Source of the DNA: Streptomyces sp. RPT161
Lineage (GTDB): Bacteria; Actinomycetota; Actinomycetes; Streptomycetales; Streptomycetaceae
Direction: 5' to 3'
DNA length: 64,000 nucleotides
Assembly (NCBI RefSeq): GCF_027533845.1
Contig: NZ_JAPZVN010000003.1
Span: forward strand, 248,001 to 312,000
Positions 26,612 through 36,270 of the stretch are shown here, piece by piece. Made by a program: the position numbers and the translations under genes. Every line of letters starts with the position of its first letter. Positions within the stretch are counted from its first letter, which is position 1. The notes under the pieces are model-generated. The model saw only the letters and a list, made by a program, of their open reading frames with translations. It did not search any database and was not told where the DNA came from.

Positions 26612-26785
26612 CCGGTCTCCTGGCTGACGGGTCGAACGCCGACGTACCCGACCTTCCCAGCGACCCGAAAGTCACCAGTGGCGACCGCCTGGCGGCGGAG
26701 GTGCGTCAACTCCCCAATCACAGTGGCGAGGGCCGCTCCGGACTTCAGCCCTTGTCAGGGCTGTCACCGGTCTTCCCGAGCACCA
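26612..26785 (-). promoter_or_regulatory. Cobalamin riboswitch upstream of the NiCoT gene
   Basis: On the plus strand the mirror of the class signature is visible: GTCTCCTGGCTGACGGG (26615-26631), CCCGACCTTCCC (26647-26658), CACAGTGGCGAGG (26719-26731) with TCCGGA (26737-26742), then CACCGG. These are the reverse complements of the conserved B12-box and core elements. The aptamer ends about 50 nt before the ATG, which favours translational control. Rest of the 26560-27004 gap: a 13-bp palindrome CTTGGTTACCAAG at 26848-26860, otherwise nothing. Confidence 0.82.
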
Positions 26786-27004
26786 CGGCGGGACCACGGT
26801 AGAGGTCCGGCCATTGTGGCTACAAGTCTGCGAAGGTGCGCAGGTGTCTTGGTTACCAAGGTGAAATGCGGCGAGAACGACCGCATGCACCTGGTTCCGC
26901 CGGACCGCGCGCACCAACGCGCCACTGACGAACCACCGGCATCCGGGACACCGCGGTCTCCCAGGCACTGAGGCTGCTCCGCGCATCCGGCGCATTGGAT
27001 TCGG

Positions 27005-28408
27005 TCAGGCCTGGTGATCATTCACCGGGTACGGAACGAACGTACTGGCGTTCTGGTCGATTCTCAGGGCGCGTCCGAGGGGTGGCACGGCGCGCTGGGG
27101 GCAGTCGAGACGTTCGCAGACGCGGCAGCCCATGCCGATGGGGGTCGCGGCGGAGTTGTTGCGGAGGTCAAGGCCGTCGGAGTAGACGAGCCGTGCGGCA
27201 TGGCGGATCTCGCAACCGAGCCCGATGGCGAAGGTCTTGCCGGGTTCGCCCCAGCCGCCGCGGTGTCGGGTGACCGCACGGGCTGTCCACAAGTAGCGCT
27301 GTCCGTCGGGCATTTCGGCGATCTGGACGTGGATGCGACCGGACGCGCTGAACGCCTCGTAGACGTTCCACAGCGGGCAGGTGCCACCGGCCCGGGAGAA
27401 GTGGAAGCCGGTGGCGGACTGCCGTTTGGACATGTTGCCCGCGCGGTCGACGCGGACGAAGGAGAAGGGCACGCCGCGCAGACGAGGGCGCTGTAGCGTG
27501 CTCAGGCGGTGGCAGACGGTCTCGTAGCCGAAGCCGTAGCGGTCGGTCAGGCGCTCGACGTCGTAGCGCACCTCCTCGGCCGCCGCGTGGAAGACGCGGT
27601 ACGGCAGGATCAGCGCGGCGGCGAAGTAGTTGGCGATGCCGATGCGGGCCAGCGCGTGTGCGGGCGATCCGGCCGGGAAGTCCTCGGCGGCTTGGCGGTC
27701 CAGTTCGTCGTCGTACTCCAGCAGGGCGAGCTGAGTCGCCATGCGGAAGGCGCGTTGTCCGGGACGAAGATGCGTGGACAGGTGGAGGGTGCGGGTCCCC
27801 TGGTCGTAGTGGTGCAGATGGTCGCCGGCATCTGCGGACAGGCGCACGCCGTGGCGGTTGAGCCGGGCCGTGAGGGCCTGGACGACGTCGCCGGGGTGGA
27901 TGCCGATCTCCTCTGCGAGGTGTTCGGCCGCGAGGTCGGTGTCGTGCAGGTAGTTCTGACGGCGGTAGAAGAAGTCCCGGATCTCCTCGTGGGGTGAGCG
28001 GGGTGTCTCCTGGTCGCAGCCGCGCCTGTCCGTGCTACTGGCGAGCCGCTCGGCAAGGGCCTGGTTGCGGCGTCCCAGGTCGACCAGGACCCGGGCCACG
28101 GCGGGCATCCGGGAGGCGAGTTCCACGAAGTCGGACGGCGACACACGGGCTTCGGCGATCTCAGCGGCCAGCGTCTCCCGGAGGTCCGCCACAAGACGGG
28201 TCGTATCGCGTTCGGAGAAGAAGCCGGGGTCAACGCCGAAGGCTTCGGTGAGCCTGAGCAGGACGGGAACGGTCAGTGGACGGGAGTCGTGCTCCATCTG
28301 GTTCAGATAGCTGGGTGAGATGGCGAGGACGCGGGCCAACTCGGCCTGGCTCATCGAACGTTCCTCGCGCAGCCGCCGCAGCCGCGCCCCCGCGTAGGTC
28401 TTGCTCAC
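27005..28408 (-). CDS. RamB/ScfR-type regulator (XRE HTH plus short-chain acyl sensor)
   Basis: A 467-residue transcription factor. The XRE helix-turn-helix ([19 protein letters not shown], then SPSYLNQMEHDSRPLT) is followed by a central ImmA/IrrE-like segment and a C-terminal short-chain acyl-CoA regulator domain with conserved Cys (GGTCPLWN, CRVCERLDCPQR). RamB in Corynebacterium and its relatives control aceA, aceB and acetate or propionate genes. The GTG at 28408 has a strong AGGAAGGAG RBS. The gene is divergent from aceA over a 379-bp region holding RamB-like sites, consistent with local control of the glyoxylate genes and autoregulation. Confidence 0.88.
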   Translation of the reverse strand: MSKTYAGARLRRLREERSMSQAELARVLAISPSYLNQMEHDSRPLTVPVLLRLTEAFGVDPGFFSERDTTRLVADLRETLAAEIAEARVSPSDFVELASRMPAVARVLVDLGRRNQALAERLASSTDRRGCDQETPRSPHEEIRDFFYRRQNYLHDTDLAAEHLAEEIGIHPGDVVQALTARLNRHGVRLSADAGDHLHHYDQGTRTLHLSTHLRPGQRAFRMATQLALLEYDDELDRQAAEDFPAGSPAHALARIGIANYFAAALILPYRVFHAAAEEVRYDVERLTDRYGFGYETVCHRLSTLQRPRLRGVPFSFVRVDRAGNMSKRQSATGFHFSRAGGTCPLWNVYEAFSASGRIHVQIAEMPDGQRYLWTARAVTRHRGGWGEPGKTFAIGLGCEIRHAARLVYSDGLDLRNNSAATPIGMGCRVCERLDCPQRAVPPLGRALRIDQNASTFVPYPVNDHQA

Positions 28409-28466
28409 CGCACTCCTTCCTGGCCGGGACGCCCTCAGCCTATGGGAACCGTCCACCGCCGCGCCC

Positions 28467-28513
28467 TTCGCAAAGTTGGCAATCAACGGGGTGAAGATTC
28501 GCTGAAGTTGGCA
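28467..28513. promoter_or_regulatory. RamB-like operator and direct repeat
   Basis: TTCGCAAAGTT (28467-28477) differs by one base from the corynebacterial RamB element TTTGCAAAGTT. It runs into AAGTTGGCA (28473-28481), repeated exactly at 28505-28513, 32 bp later, about three helical turns. The pair lies just upstream of the regulator gene in the intergenic region shared with aceA. Confidence 0.5.
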
Positions 28514-28529
28514 TACAGCCACGCTTGAT

Positions 28530-28542
28530 GGCACTCAGTGCC
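28530..28542. repeat. 13-bp perfect palindrome, copy 1
   Basis: GGCACTCAGTGCC is perfectly self-complementary around its central base and recurs identically at 28711-28723. It looks like an operator half of a two-site arrangement in the regulator-aceA intergenic region. Confidence 0.55.
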
Positions 28543-28710
28543 CGATGCCAGAGTCTCAGTGCGGCCCGCCGGACTCCGGCGACCGTCAGCCAAGCCGGGC
28601 GCGATTCATGCCCTGACATCGGAGATCCCGGTAGTGGCGACGGCCCGCTCAAGCAGCATTGCTCAGCTCCGCCCGGCGACACCAAAGGGCCGACTGTGCC
28701 CGGCAGTTCA

Positions 28711-28723
28711 GGCACTCAGTGCC
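28711..28723. repeat. 13-bp perfect palindrome, copy 2
   Basis: Second identical GGCACTCAGTGCC, 181 bp from the first and 65 bp before the aceA start codon, a position fitting repression or activation of aceA. Confidence 0.55.
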
Positions 28724-28787
28724 ACACCTGTCCGCGGCGGCAGGTTGGCTTGGCAGACGAACACAACCGAGGGAGACGGTGACACCC

Positions 28788-30071
<1,284 letters not shown>

Positions 30072-30170
30072 GCCACCTCCGGGCGCCGTCCGGTCCGCCC
30101 CGGCCGAGCGGGGGTCGTACGACCGTCCCCGTCCGACCCCTGCTCCCCTCTCTCCCGCAGGAGAACCCCG

Positions 30171-31769
30171 ATGACCACCAGTGCTCTGACCCACCGTGTC
30201 CGCGTCCTCGCCGCTGCGGGTGACCGGCACGACGAGATCCTCACACCCGCCGCCCTGGACTTCGTCGGCCGGCTGGCCGCGGCGTTCGGTCGGCGTCGGC
30301 AGGACCTGCTGAAGGAACGCCGCCGACAGGCCCTGCGGCTGGCCAGCGGCTCCCCACTCGACTTCCCGATGGTCACCTCCGCCATCCGTGCCGACCCCTC
30401 GTGGCGCGTCGCACCGTCCGCTGCCGGGCTGACCGACCGCCGTGTCGAGATCACCGGGCCGCCGGACCGCCGCATGGCGGTCAACGCCCTCAACTCCGGT
30501 GCCCGCGTGTGGATGGCCGACTTCGAGGACGCCACGGCACCGACCTGGGACAACGTCATCGGTGGCCAGCTGACCCTGCTCGACGTCGTCGAGCGGCGCA
30601 TCGACTTCACCACAGAGGAAGGCAAGGAGTACCGGCTCGCCGCCCCAGACCAGCTCGCCACCATCGTCGTCCGGCCACGCGGCTGGCACCTCGACGAGGA
30701 GCACCTGGAGATCGGGGGCAGCCCGGTGCCCGCCGCACTTGTCGACTTCGGCCTGTACTTCTTCCACTGCGCGCAGCGGCAGATCGACGCCGGGTACGGC
30801 CCGTACTTCTACCTTCCGAAGCTGGAGAACCGGTACGAGGCCCGGCTGTGGAACGACGTGTTCGTCGCCGCCCAGGAGCTGTTGGGCATTCCACGGGGCA
30901 CGGTTCGCGCGACCGTCCTGATCGAGACGATCACCGCCGCCTTCGAGATGGAGGAAATCCTCCACGAGCTTCGCGAACACAGCTCCGGCCTCAACGCGGG
31001 CCGTTGGGACTACCTGTTCAGCCTGATCAAGACCTTCGGGCACCGCACCGACTTCCTCCTGCCGGACCGTGCGAAGGTGACGATGACCGCCCCCTTCATG
31101 CGGGCGTATACCGAACTGCTCGTCCGCACCTGCCACAAGCGCGGTGCCCACGCGATCGGCGGCATGGCCGCGCAGGTGCCCAGCAAGGACCCGGCGGCCC
31201 ACGAGGCCGTGCTCGCCAAGGTCCGGCTGGACAAGGAACGCGAGGCGGAGGACGGCTTCGACGGCTCCTGGGTCGCCCATCCCGGTCTCGTGCCGGTGTG
31301 CCGTGAGGTGTTCGACGGTGTGCTGGGCGAGCGGCCCCACCAGATCGACCGGTCCCGGGACGACGTGGCGGTCACGGCGGCGGACCTGCTGTCCGTGCGC
31401 AGGATCAGTGGGCCGCCCACGGCCGAAGGCGTGCGCACCAACATCGCGGTCACGCTGAGGTACTTCGCTGCCTGGCTGCGCGGCCAGGGCGCCGTCGCCC
31501 TGTACGGCCTCATGGAGGACGCGGCCACCGCCGAGATCGGCCGCGTGCAGATCTGGCAGTGGCTGCGGCATCGGGTGACGGACCGGGAGGCGGTCCTGGG
31601 GCTGCTCGACGAGGAACTCGCGGCGTTCGGCGCCGAGTATCCGTGGGCGCCACTGGACGAGGTGCGGGCGCTCTTCGAACGCACCGCCCTGGCTGGCGAG
31701 TTGCCGCTCTTCTTCACTGCGGACGCCTACACCCGCCACCTCGTGCGCCGTGCGGAGCAGCTGTCATGA
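30171..31769 (+). CDS. aceB: Malate synthase A
   Basis: A 532-residue enzyme condensing glyoxylate with acetyl-CoA to malate. Family hallmarks are WMADFEDATAPTW, VVRPRGWHLDEEH with the catalytic Arg, LIETITAAFEMEEIL with the metal-binding Glu, and MAAQVPSKDP in the acetyl-CoA region. The ATG at 30171 follows an AGGAGAA RBS. It follows aceA and is translationally coupled (ATGA at 31766-31769) to a 3-hydroxyacyl-CoA dehydrogenase gene. The three likely share the RamB/ScfR-type control seen upstream of aceA. Confidence 0.97.
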   Translation: MTTSALTHRVRVLAAAGDRHDEILTPAALDFVGRLAAAFGRRRQDLLKERRRQALRLASGSPLDFPMVTSAIRADPSWRVAPSAAGLTDRRVEITGPPDRRMAVNALNSGARVWMADFEDATAPTWDNVIGGQLTLLDVVERRIDFTTEEGKEYRLAAPDQLATIVVRPRGWHLDEEHLEIGGSPVPAALVDFGLYFFHCAQRQIDAGYGPYFYLPKLENRYEARLWNDVFVAAQELLGIPRGTVRATVLIETITAAFEMEEILHELREHSSGLNAGRWDYLFSLIKTFGHRTDFLLPDRAKVTMTAPFMRAYTELLVRTCHKRGAHAIGGMAAQVPSKDPAAHEAVLAKVRLDKEREAEDGFDGSWVAHPGLVPVCREVFDGVLGERPHQIDRSRDDVAVTAADLLSVRRISGPPTAEGVRTNIAVTLRYFAAWLRGQGAVALYGLMEDAATAEIGRVQIWQWLRHRVTDREAVLGLLDEELAAFGAEYPWAPLDEVRALFERTALAGELPLFFTADAYTRHLVRRAEQLS

Positions 31770-32635
31770 GCGGAGACATTCAGCGTGTCGGGGTGGTCGG
31801 CGGCGGCCAGATGGGTGCGGGCATCGCCGAGGTGTGCGCGCGGGCCGGGCTGGACACGGTGGTCTGCGAGGCCGACACCGCAGCCGCCCGCGCCGCGCGG
31901 GAACGCGTGACCTCGTCACTGGACCGTGCCGTACGCCGGGGCAAGTTGGAGTCGGCCGCAGCGCGGGACGCCCTCGCCCGCCTGGTCTTCACCGGGAGCC
32001 TGGAAGACCTGGCCGACCGGCAGTTGGTCGTCGAAGCCGTCACCGAGAACACGAACGCCAAGACCGACGTGTTCGCCGCGCTGGACAAGATCGTCGAAGA
32101 CCCGACGGCGGTCCTGGCGACGAACACCTCCTCCATCCCCGTCATGCGTCTGGGCATCGCCACCAACCGGGCCGACCGGGTCGTCGGGCTGCACTTCTTC
32201 AATCCGGTGCCCGTGCTCCCGCTGGTGGAGTTGGTGGTCTCCCTCCACACGTCCCTGGAGACGGTAGCCGTCGTGGAGGACTTCGCCGCGGGGACCCTGG
32301 GCAAGACGGTCGTCCGCTCCCAGGACCGGGCCGGGTTCGTCGTCAACGCGCTGCTCATTCCCTACCTGTTGGCGGCGATCCGGATGGCGGAGTCAGGCTT
32401 CGCCACCGCGGCCGACGTCGACACGGGCATGGAGCTGGGCTGCGCCCACCCCATGGGGCCGCTGAGGCTGGCCGACCTGATCGGGCTGGACACCGTCGCC
32501 TCGATCGCCGAATCGCTCCACGAGGAGTTCAAGGAACCCCTCTACGCCCCTCCTCCGCTGCTCCAGCGGATGGTGGAGGCGGGGCTGCTGGGCCGCAAGA
32601 CCGGCCGGGGGTTCCACGTGTACGGCCGGGACTAG
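31766..32635 (+). CDS. 3-hydroxybutyryl-CoA dehydrogenase
   Basis: A 289-residue NAD(P)-dependent dehydrogenase interconverting acetoacetyl-CoA and 3-hydroxybutyryl-CoA. The N-terminal Rossmann motif is GVVGGGQMGAGIAEV. The catalytic region reads NTSSIP followed by GLHFFNPVPVLPLVELV, and the C-terminal domain holds the LGRKTGRGFHVY ending. The ATG at 31766 overlaps the malate synthase stop. Coupling to glyoxylate-cycle genes suggests use of C4 or poly-hydroxybutyrate-derived carbon. It can also feed crotonyl-CoA into the ethylmalonyl-CoA route, whose product needs the B12-dependent mutase encoded 9 kb away. Confidence 0.93.
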   Translation: MSGDIQRVGVVGGGQMGAGIAEVCARAGLDTVVCEADTAAARAARERVTSSLDRAVRRGKLESAAARDALARLVFTGSLEDLADRQLVVEAVTENTNAKTDVFAALDKIVEDPTAVLATNTSSIPVMRLGIATNRADRVVGLHFFNPVPVLPLVELVVSLHTSLETVAVVEDFAAGTLGKTVVRSQDRAGFVVNALLIPYLLAAIRMAESGFATAADVDTGMELGCAHPMGPLRLADLIGLDTVASIAESLHEEFKEPLYAPPPLLQRMVEAGLLGRKTGRGFHVYGRD

Positions 32636-32711
32636 GCATCCCGGCGCAACCGGGCTGAGGGGCCCGGGTCGCACCGCCGACAGCGGGAGCCGGCGGTTGC
32701 TCACAGGGGAA

Positions 32712-32744
32712 GGGCGGGAAGCGCGAGTGCGGCGCTTCCCGCCC
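32712..32744. terminator. Strong hairpin terminator after the aceAB unit
   Basis: GGGCGGGAAGCGC (32712-32724) and GCGCTTCCCGCCC (32732-32744) form a perfect 13-bp stem with a 7-nt loop. A very similar hairpin occurs at 36146-36176. Confidence 0.7.
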
Positions 32745-32752
32745 TCGTGCCC

Positions 32753-32793
32753 GCCGGTGCAGCTGGTTCGGCCCGTCCGCCGGGCCGAACAGG
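32753..32793 (+). repeat. Duplicated leader segment (copy A)
   Basis: Starting GCCGGTGCAGCTGG, this 41-nt stretch matches 36271-36311 at 27 of the first 29 positions. In the metE leader the copy is the immediate 5' part of the cobalamin riboswitch; here it lies about 200 nt upstream of the riboswitch core. Confidence 0.6.
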
Positions 32794-32947
32794 ACGCGCC
32801 CCGAAGCCGATGCTGGGCTTCGCGTGCTTTCCAGAGTCAAACGCCAGCACCGGACAAAGCGGCCATAACGAGCTGTTCCGGGACGCATCCCTGGACGAAC
32901 GGCACCATAACGCCGGTGAGCAAAGCGCCTTGCGTGCTAGTGTGCGC

Positions 32948-33200
32948 CTGCCGAAAATCTGCACGATGGTGCAGGTGTTCGGCAGCGCGCCAGGCAGCGA
33001 AGCCGGTGACCCCCGTGCCACACGGGCCAGTCCGGCGCTGTCCCGCAACTGTGAGGGCCGTCTCCACCACGCCCGAGCCAGGTCGCCTCCTGCCGCGCTA
33101 CGACATCGACCCTCGTGGGAAGGGCGATCCGTCTCCGTCGGCGCGCGCTGGTGCGCGGCCCGTCGACGGGTTGGCTTCTTCCCGCCCTCACGGGAGGAAG
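32948..33200 (+). promoter_or_regulatory. Cobalamin riboswitch upstream of btuF-type gene
   Basis: Core signature: GAAGCCGGTGACCCC (32999-33013), CAGTCCGGCGCTGTCCCGCAACTGT (33028-33052, conserved bases), and GCCCGAGCCAGGTCGCCTCCTGCC (33071-33094). An extra hairpin CTGCCGAA...TTCGGCAG (32948-32984) precedes it. The expression platform is visible: CTTCTTCCCG pairs with CGGGAGGAAG (33191-33200) and hides the RBS just before ATG 33207, so B12 should block translation. Confidence 0.88.
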
Positions 33201-33206
33201 TGGCGC

Positions 33207-34214
33207 ATGACGCGCCAACCTGTACGGCTTCGGCCTCGGCGGCACAGACCGCTCGTCCGCGTCGCGTCGACAGCGACCGCCGTGTTCACAGCCGCAGCGA
33301 TCCTCGTCGGCTGCGGCTCCAAGAGTTCCGGCGCCGGCACCTCGTCCGCCTCGGCGTCGGGATCATCCACTGCCTCGTCGTTCCCGGTCACGGTGACCTC
33401 GGCGAGCGGCAAGGTCACGGTCAAAAGCCGACCGCAGCACATCGTGTCGCTCTCGCCGACCGCGACCGAGGACCTCTACGCCGTCGGTGCGGGCAAGCAG
33501 GTCGTCGCAGTGGACTCCAACTCCAACTATCCGGCGGGCGCCCCCGTCACCAGCCTCAGTGGTGTGTCCCCGAACGTCGAAGCGATCGTCAAGTACAACC
33601 CGGACCTGGTCGTCGCCTCACAGGACTCCGGTGGGCTGGTGGCCGGGCTGCGCAAGCTGGGCGTACCGGTCCTGATCGAGCCCGCGGCGACGACTGTCGA
33701 CGGCGCCTATGCGCAGATCGACCAGATAGGCCAGGCCACCGGCCACACGACGCAGGCAGCACAGACAGTCGCCGGCATGAAGTCCGCGATAGCCGCCACG
33801 GTGAAGCAGGCCGGTGCCCGCCATGCCAATCTGAGCTACTACTGGGAGCTGGGGGCCAACCCCTACTACTCGGCGACCTCTTCGACCTTCGTCGGGCAGA
33901 TCGCGTCCCTGTTCGGCCTGAAGAACATCGCTGACAAGGCAGACAAGGCTTCCGACGGCGGATATCCGCAGCTGTCTCAGGAGTACATCCTCTCGGCACA
34001 GCCGCAGCTGATCTTCCTCACTGACAACCAGTCATCCGACGGCGCTCAGAGCCCCGCGGTCGTCGCGGCCCGGCCCGGCTGGTCAGGGATTCCGGCGGTG
34101 AAGAACAAGGAGATCATCGCCCTGAACGACGATGTCGCCTCCCGCTGGGGTCCGCGTCTGCCCCAGCTGGTCGCGCAGATCTCGCAGGCGGTCGAGAAGG
34201 CTCCCTCCCGTTGA
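33207..34214 (+). CDS. btuF: Cobalamin (or cobinamide) ABC transporter, binding lipoprotein
   Basis: A 335-residue TroA/BtuF-fold receptor. It has a twin-arginine-rich N-terminus, a hydrophobic signal and a lipobox ILVGCGS. The conserved start of the mature domain is IVSLSPTATEDLYAVGAGKQVVAVD, and VEAIVKYNPDLVVAS and VPVLIEPAATTVDGAY follow. The family binds B12 or Fe-siderophores. The cobalamin riboswitch in its leader decides for corrinoid uptake. It heads a btuFCD-like operon with permease and ATPase following. The ATG at 33207 has its RBS GGAGGAAG in the riboswitch's sequestering hairpin. Confidence 0.88.
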   Translation: MTRQPVRLRPRRHRPLVRVASTATAVFTAAAILVGCGSKSSGAGTSSASASGSSTASSFPVTVTSASGKVTVKSRPQHIVSLSPTATEDLYAVGAGKQVVAVDSNSNYPAGAPVTSLSGVSPNVEAIVKYNPDLVVASQDSGGLVAGLRKLGVPVLIEPAATTVDGAYAQIDQIGQATGHTTQAAQTVAGMKSAIAATVKQAGARHANLSYYWELGANPYYSATSSTFVGQIASLFGLKNIADKADKASDGGYPQLSQEYILSAQPQLIFLTDNQSSDGAQSPAVVAARPGWSGIPAVKNKEIIALNDDVASRWGPRLPQLVAQISQAVEKAPSR

Positions 34215-34233
34215 GCCGGGAGGGGCAGCGGCT

Positions 34234-35265
34234 GTGAGCAGGGTCGGAATGCGGGGCCGCACCCTGCGCGCCTACGGCATCGCGGTGGTGTTCCTGGCCA
34301 CCGCGGTGCTCGTCGGCGCGATGGCCGGGGCAGCGGACCTCAACCCGCTCGCGACGGCCGCCGCGCTGCTGGACCGGGTGCCGTTGGTGCACCTGCCATC
34401 AGGGCTGAGCCCGCTGGACCGCGCGGTGCTGTTCCAGATCCGGCTGCCGCGCGTCGTGCTCGCAGCGCTCGTCGGCGGGCTGCTCTCGCTGGCCGGAGCG
34501 GGCTACCAGGGCGTGTTCCGCAACCCTTTGGTCGACTCGTCGCTGCTGGGCGCGTCGGCGGGTGCCGGCCTCGGTGCGACGGTCGCCATCGTCTGCCTCG
34601 GCGGCGCGGCACCCGAAGCCGTGCCGGTGGCCGCGTTCGTCGGGTCGCTGGCCGGGGTCGCCGTCGCCTATCTGGCCGGTGCGGCGGGCGGACCGGGCAC
34701 CGCGACGCTGCTGCTGGCCGGGCTGGCGGTTTCGATGTTCCTGACCGCCGTCCAGACCTACGTGCTCCAGCGCTCGGCCCAGGACATCCAACAGGTGTAC
34801 TCCTGGCTCCTGGGCTCCCTGTCCGCCGCCACCTGGCACCAGACGCTGGAGATCCTGCCCTACGCGGCGGTCGGCATCGTCATCGTGCTGCTGCACGGCA
34901 GGCATCTCGACGTGCTGTCCGTCGGGGACGAGGAGAGCCGCTCCCTCGGTATGCACCCCGCGCGGATCAGGCTGGCCGTCGTGGCGGCCTGCGCACTGGC
35001 CGCGGCAAGCGCCGTGGCTGTGAGCGGGCTGATCGGATTCGTCGGCATCATCGTGCCGCATGCGGTGCGCCGCCTGGCCGGGACGTCCTATCGGCTCGTG
35101 CTACCACTGTCGCTGCTGTTCGGCGCGGGTTTCCTGGTGCTCGCCGACACTCTGGCGCGCACCGTTGTGGCACCGGCCGAGCTGCCCATCGGCGTCGTCA
35201 CCGCACTGATCGGCTCACCCGCATTCATCTGGATCCTGCGCACCACCCGAACGGTGCGCACATGA
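34234..35265 (+). CDS. btuC: Cobalamin ABC transporter permease (BtuC/FecCD family)
   Basis: A 343-residue permease of the FecCD family with about ten membrane helices. Diagnostic segments are FQIRLPRVVLAALVGGLLSLAGAGYQ near the N-terminus, FRNPLVDSSLLG, SWLLGSLS and the ATPase-contacting VSGLIGFVGIIVPHAVRRLAG. The GTG at 34234 was chosen since an RBS (GGGAGGGG) lies nine bases upstream; earlier in-frame codons are inside the binding-protein gene. It is 19 bp downstream of btuF and overlaps the ATPase gene (ATGA, 35262-35265). Confidence 0.92.
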   Translation: MSRVGMRGRTLRAYGIAVVFLATAVLVGAMAGAADLNPLATAAALLDRVPLVHLPSGLSPLDRAVLFQIRLPRVVLAALVGGLLSLAGAGYQGVFRNPLVDSSLLGASAGAGLGATVAIVCLGGAAPEAVPVAAFVGSLAGVAVAYLAGAAGGPGTATLLLAGLAVSMFLTAVQTYVLQRSAQDIQQVYSWLLGSLSAATWHQTLEILPYAAVGIVIVLLHGRHLDVLSVGDEESRSLGMHPARIRLAVVAACALAAASAVAVSGLIGFVGIIVPHAVRRLAGTSYRLVLPLSLLFGAGFLVLADTLARTVVAPAELPIGVVTALIGSPAFIWILRTTRTVRT

Positions 35266-36083
35266 GCCGACGCGCCGAAGGCGGGATCGATGCCAACGGG
35301 CAGGGCGGCCTCCGCGCGGACGGGATCGACGTCGACCTGGACCGCACCCCCGTCGTGCGCGGGGTCTCATGCGCCGTCGCCTCCGGTGGCTGGCTGGCAC
35401 TCATCGGCCCGAACGGCGCGGGCAAGTCGACCCTGCTGCGCGCCATCGCCGGCCTGCTGCCTCACCGGGGCAGGGTCGTCGTCGACTGCACGGACATCGG
35501 CCGCCTACGCGCCCGGGAGAGAGCTCGGCTGCTCGCCTACGTGCCGCAGGCTCCCGTACTCCCGCCCGACATGACGGTTGAGGAGTACGTGCTGCTCGGC
35601 CGTACGCCACACCTCGGCTACCTCGCCAGCCCCAGCGGGCGTGACCGCCAGGCGGCGGCGCGCATGCTGGCCGCGCTCGACCTCACCCACTACGCCGACC
35701 GTCGCCTGGCCGCGCTCTCCGGCGGCGAGCGGCAACGCGCCGCGCTCGCCAGGGCCCTGGCCCAGGAACCCCGCCTGCTGCTGCTCGACGAACCCACCTC
35801 GGCACTGGACCTCGGGCACCAGCAACACGTCCTCGACCTCGTCGACGAGCTGCGCCACACGCAGCGCCTGACCGTGGTCGCCACCCTGCACGACCTGACC
35901 ACCGCCGCCCAGTACGCGGACCAACTGGTGCTGCTCAACGAGGGACGGGTGGCGGCGAGCGGCACTCCGGTCGAGGTCATCACCCAGGAGCTGATCGCCC
36001 GCGTCTACGGGGCAAGGGTGTCCGTGACCACGGACACCAACGGGCGCCCGGTGGTCACCCCGCTACGTGAGCCCCGGATGTGA
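35262..36083 (+). CDS. btuD: Cobalamin ABC transporter ATPase
   Basis: A 273-residue ATPase of the BtuD/FecE type with Walker A GPNGAGKST, signature LSGGERQRAAL, Walker B LLLLDEPTSALD and switch region LHDLTTAAQYAD. It energises import through the FecCD-type permease encoded just upstream. Its ATG overlaps the permease stop. The operon ends with a GC-rich hairpin at 36146-36176. Confidence 0.93.
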   Translation: MSRRAEGGIDANGQGGLRADGIDVDLDRTPVVRGVSCAVASGGWLALIGPNGAGKSTLLRAIAGLLPHRGRVVVDCTDIGRLRARERARLLAYVPQAPVLPPDMTVEEYVLLGRTPHLGYLASPSGRDRQAAARMLAALDLTHYADRRLAALSGGERQRAALARALAQEPRLLLLDEPTSALDLGHQQHVLDLVDELRHTQRLTVVATLHDLTTAAQYADQLVLLNEGRVAASGTPVEVITQELIARVYGARVSVTTDTNGRPVVTPLREPRM

Positions 36084-36145
36084 CGAGGCATCGTCTGCCC
36101 GGCCGCACCACCGGTGCAGGGATCCGGAGGCTGCTCACCGGGAAT

Positions 36146-36176
36146 GGCGGGAGGCGCGAGGGCGGCGCTTCCCGCC
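36146..36176. terminator. Hairpin terminator after the btu operon
   Basis: GGCGGGAGGCGC (36146-36157) pairs with GCGCTTCCCGCC (36165-36176), one G-T wobble. Flanks from about 36130 resemble those of the 32712-32744 hairpin, so the element is repeated. Confidence 0.6.
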
Positions 36177-36270
36177 CTCCGCTCATTTCACGCACCGCGA
36201 CCGCGTGTTTCAGCTCACCATCCGAATGATGGACGTGCTGCACCCGGTCATTGGACGGCCCCTTAGGCTG

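Noticed and set aside
26848-26860. Palindrome CTTGGTTACCAAG upstream of the NiCoT riboswitch
   Set aside because: Single copy and not tied to clear promoter hexamers; could be chance, so only mentioned.
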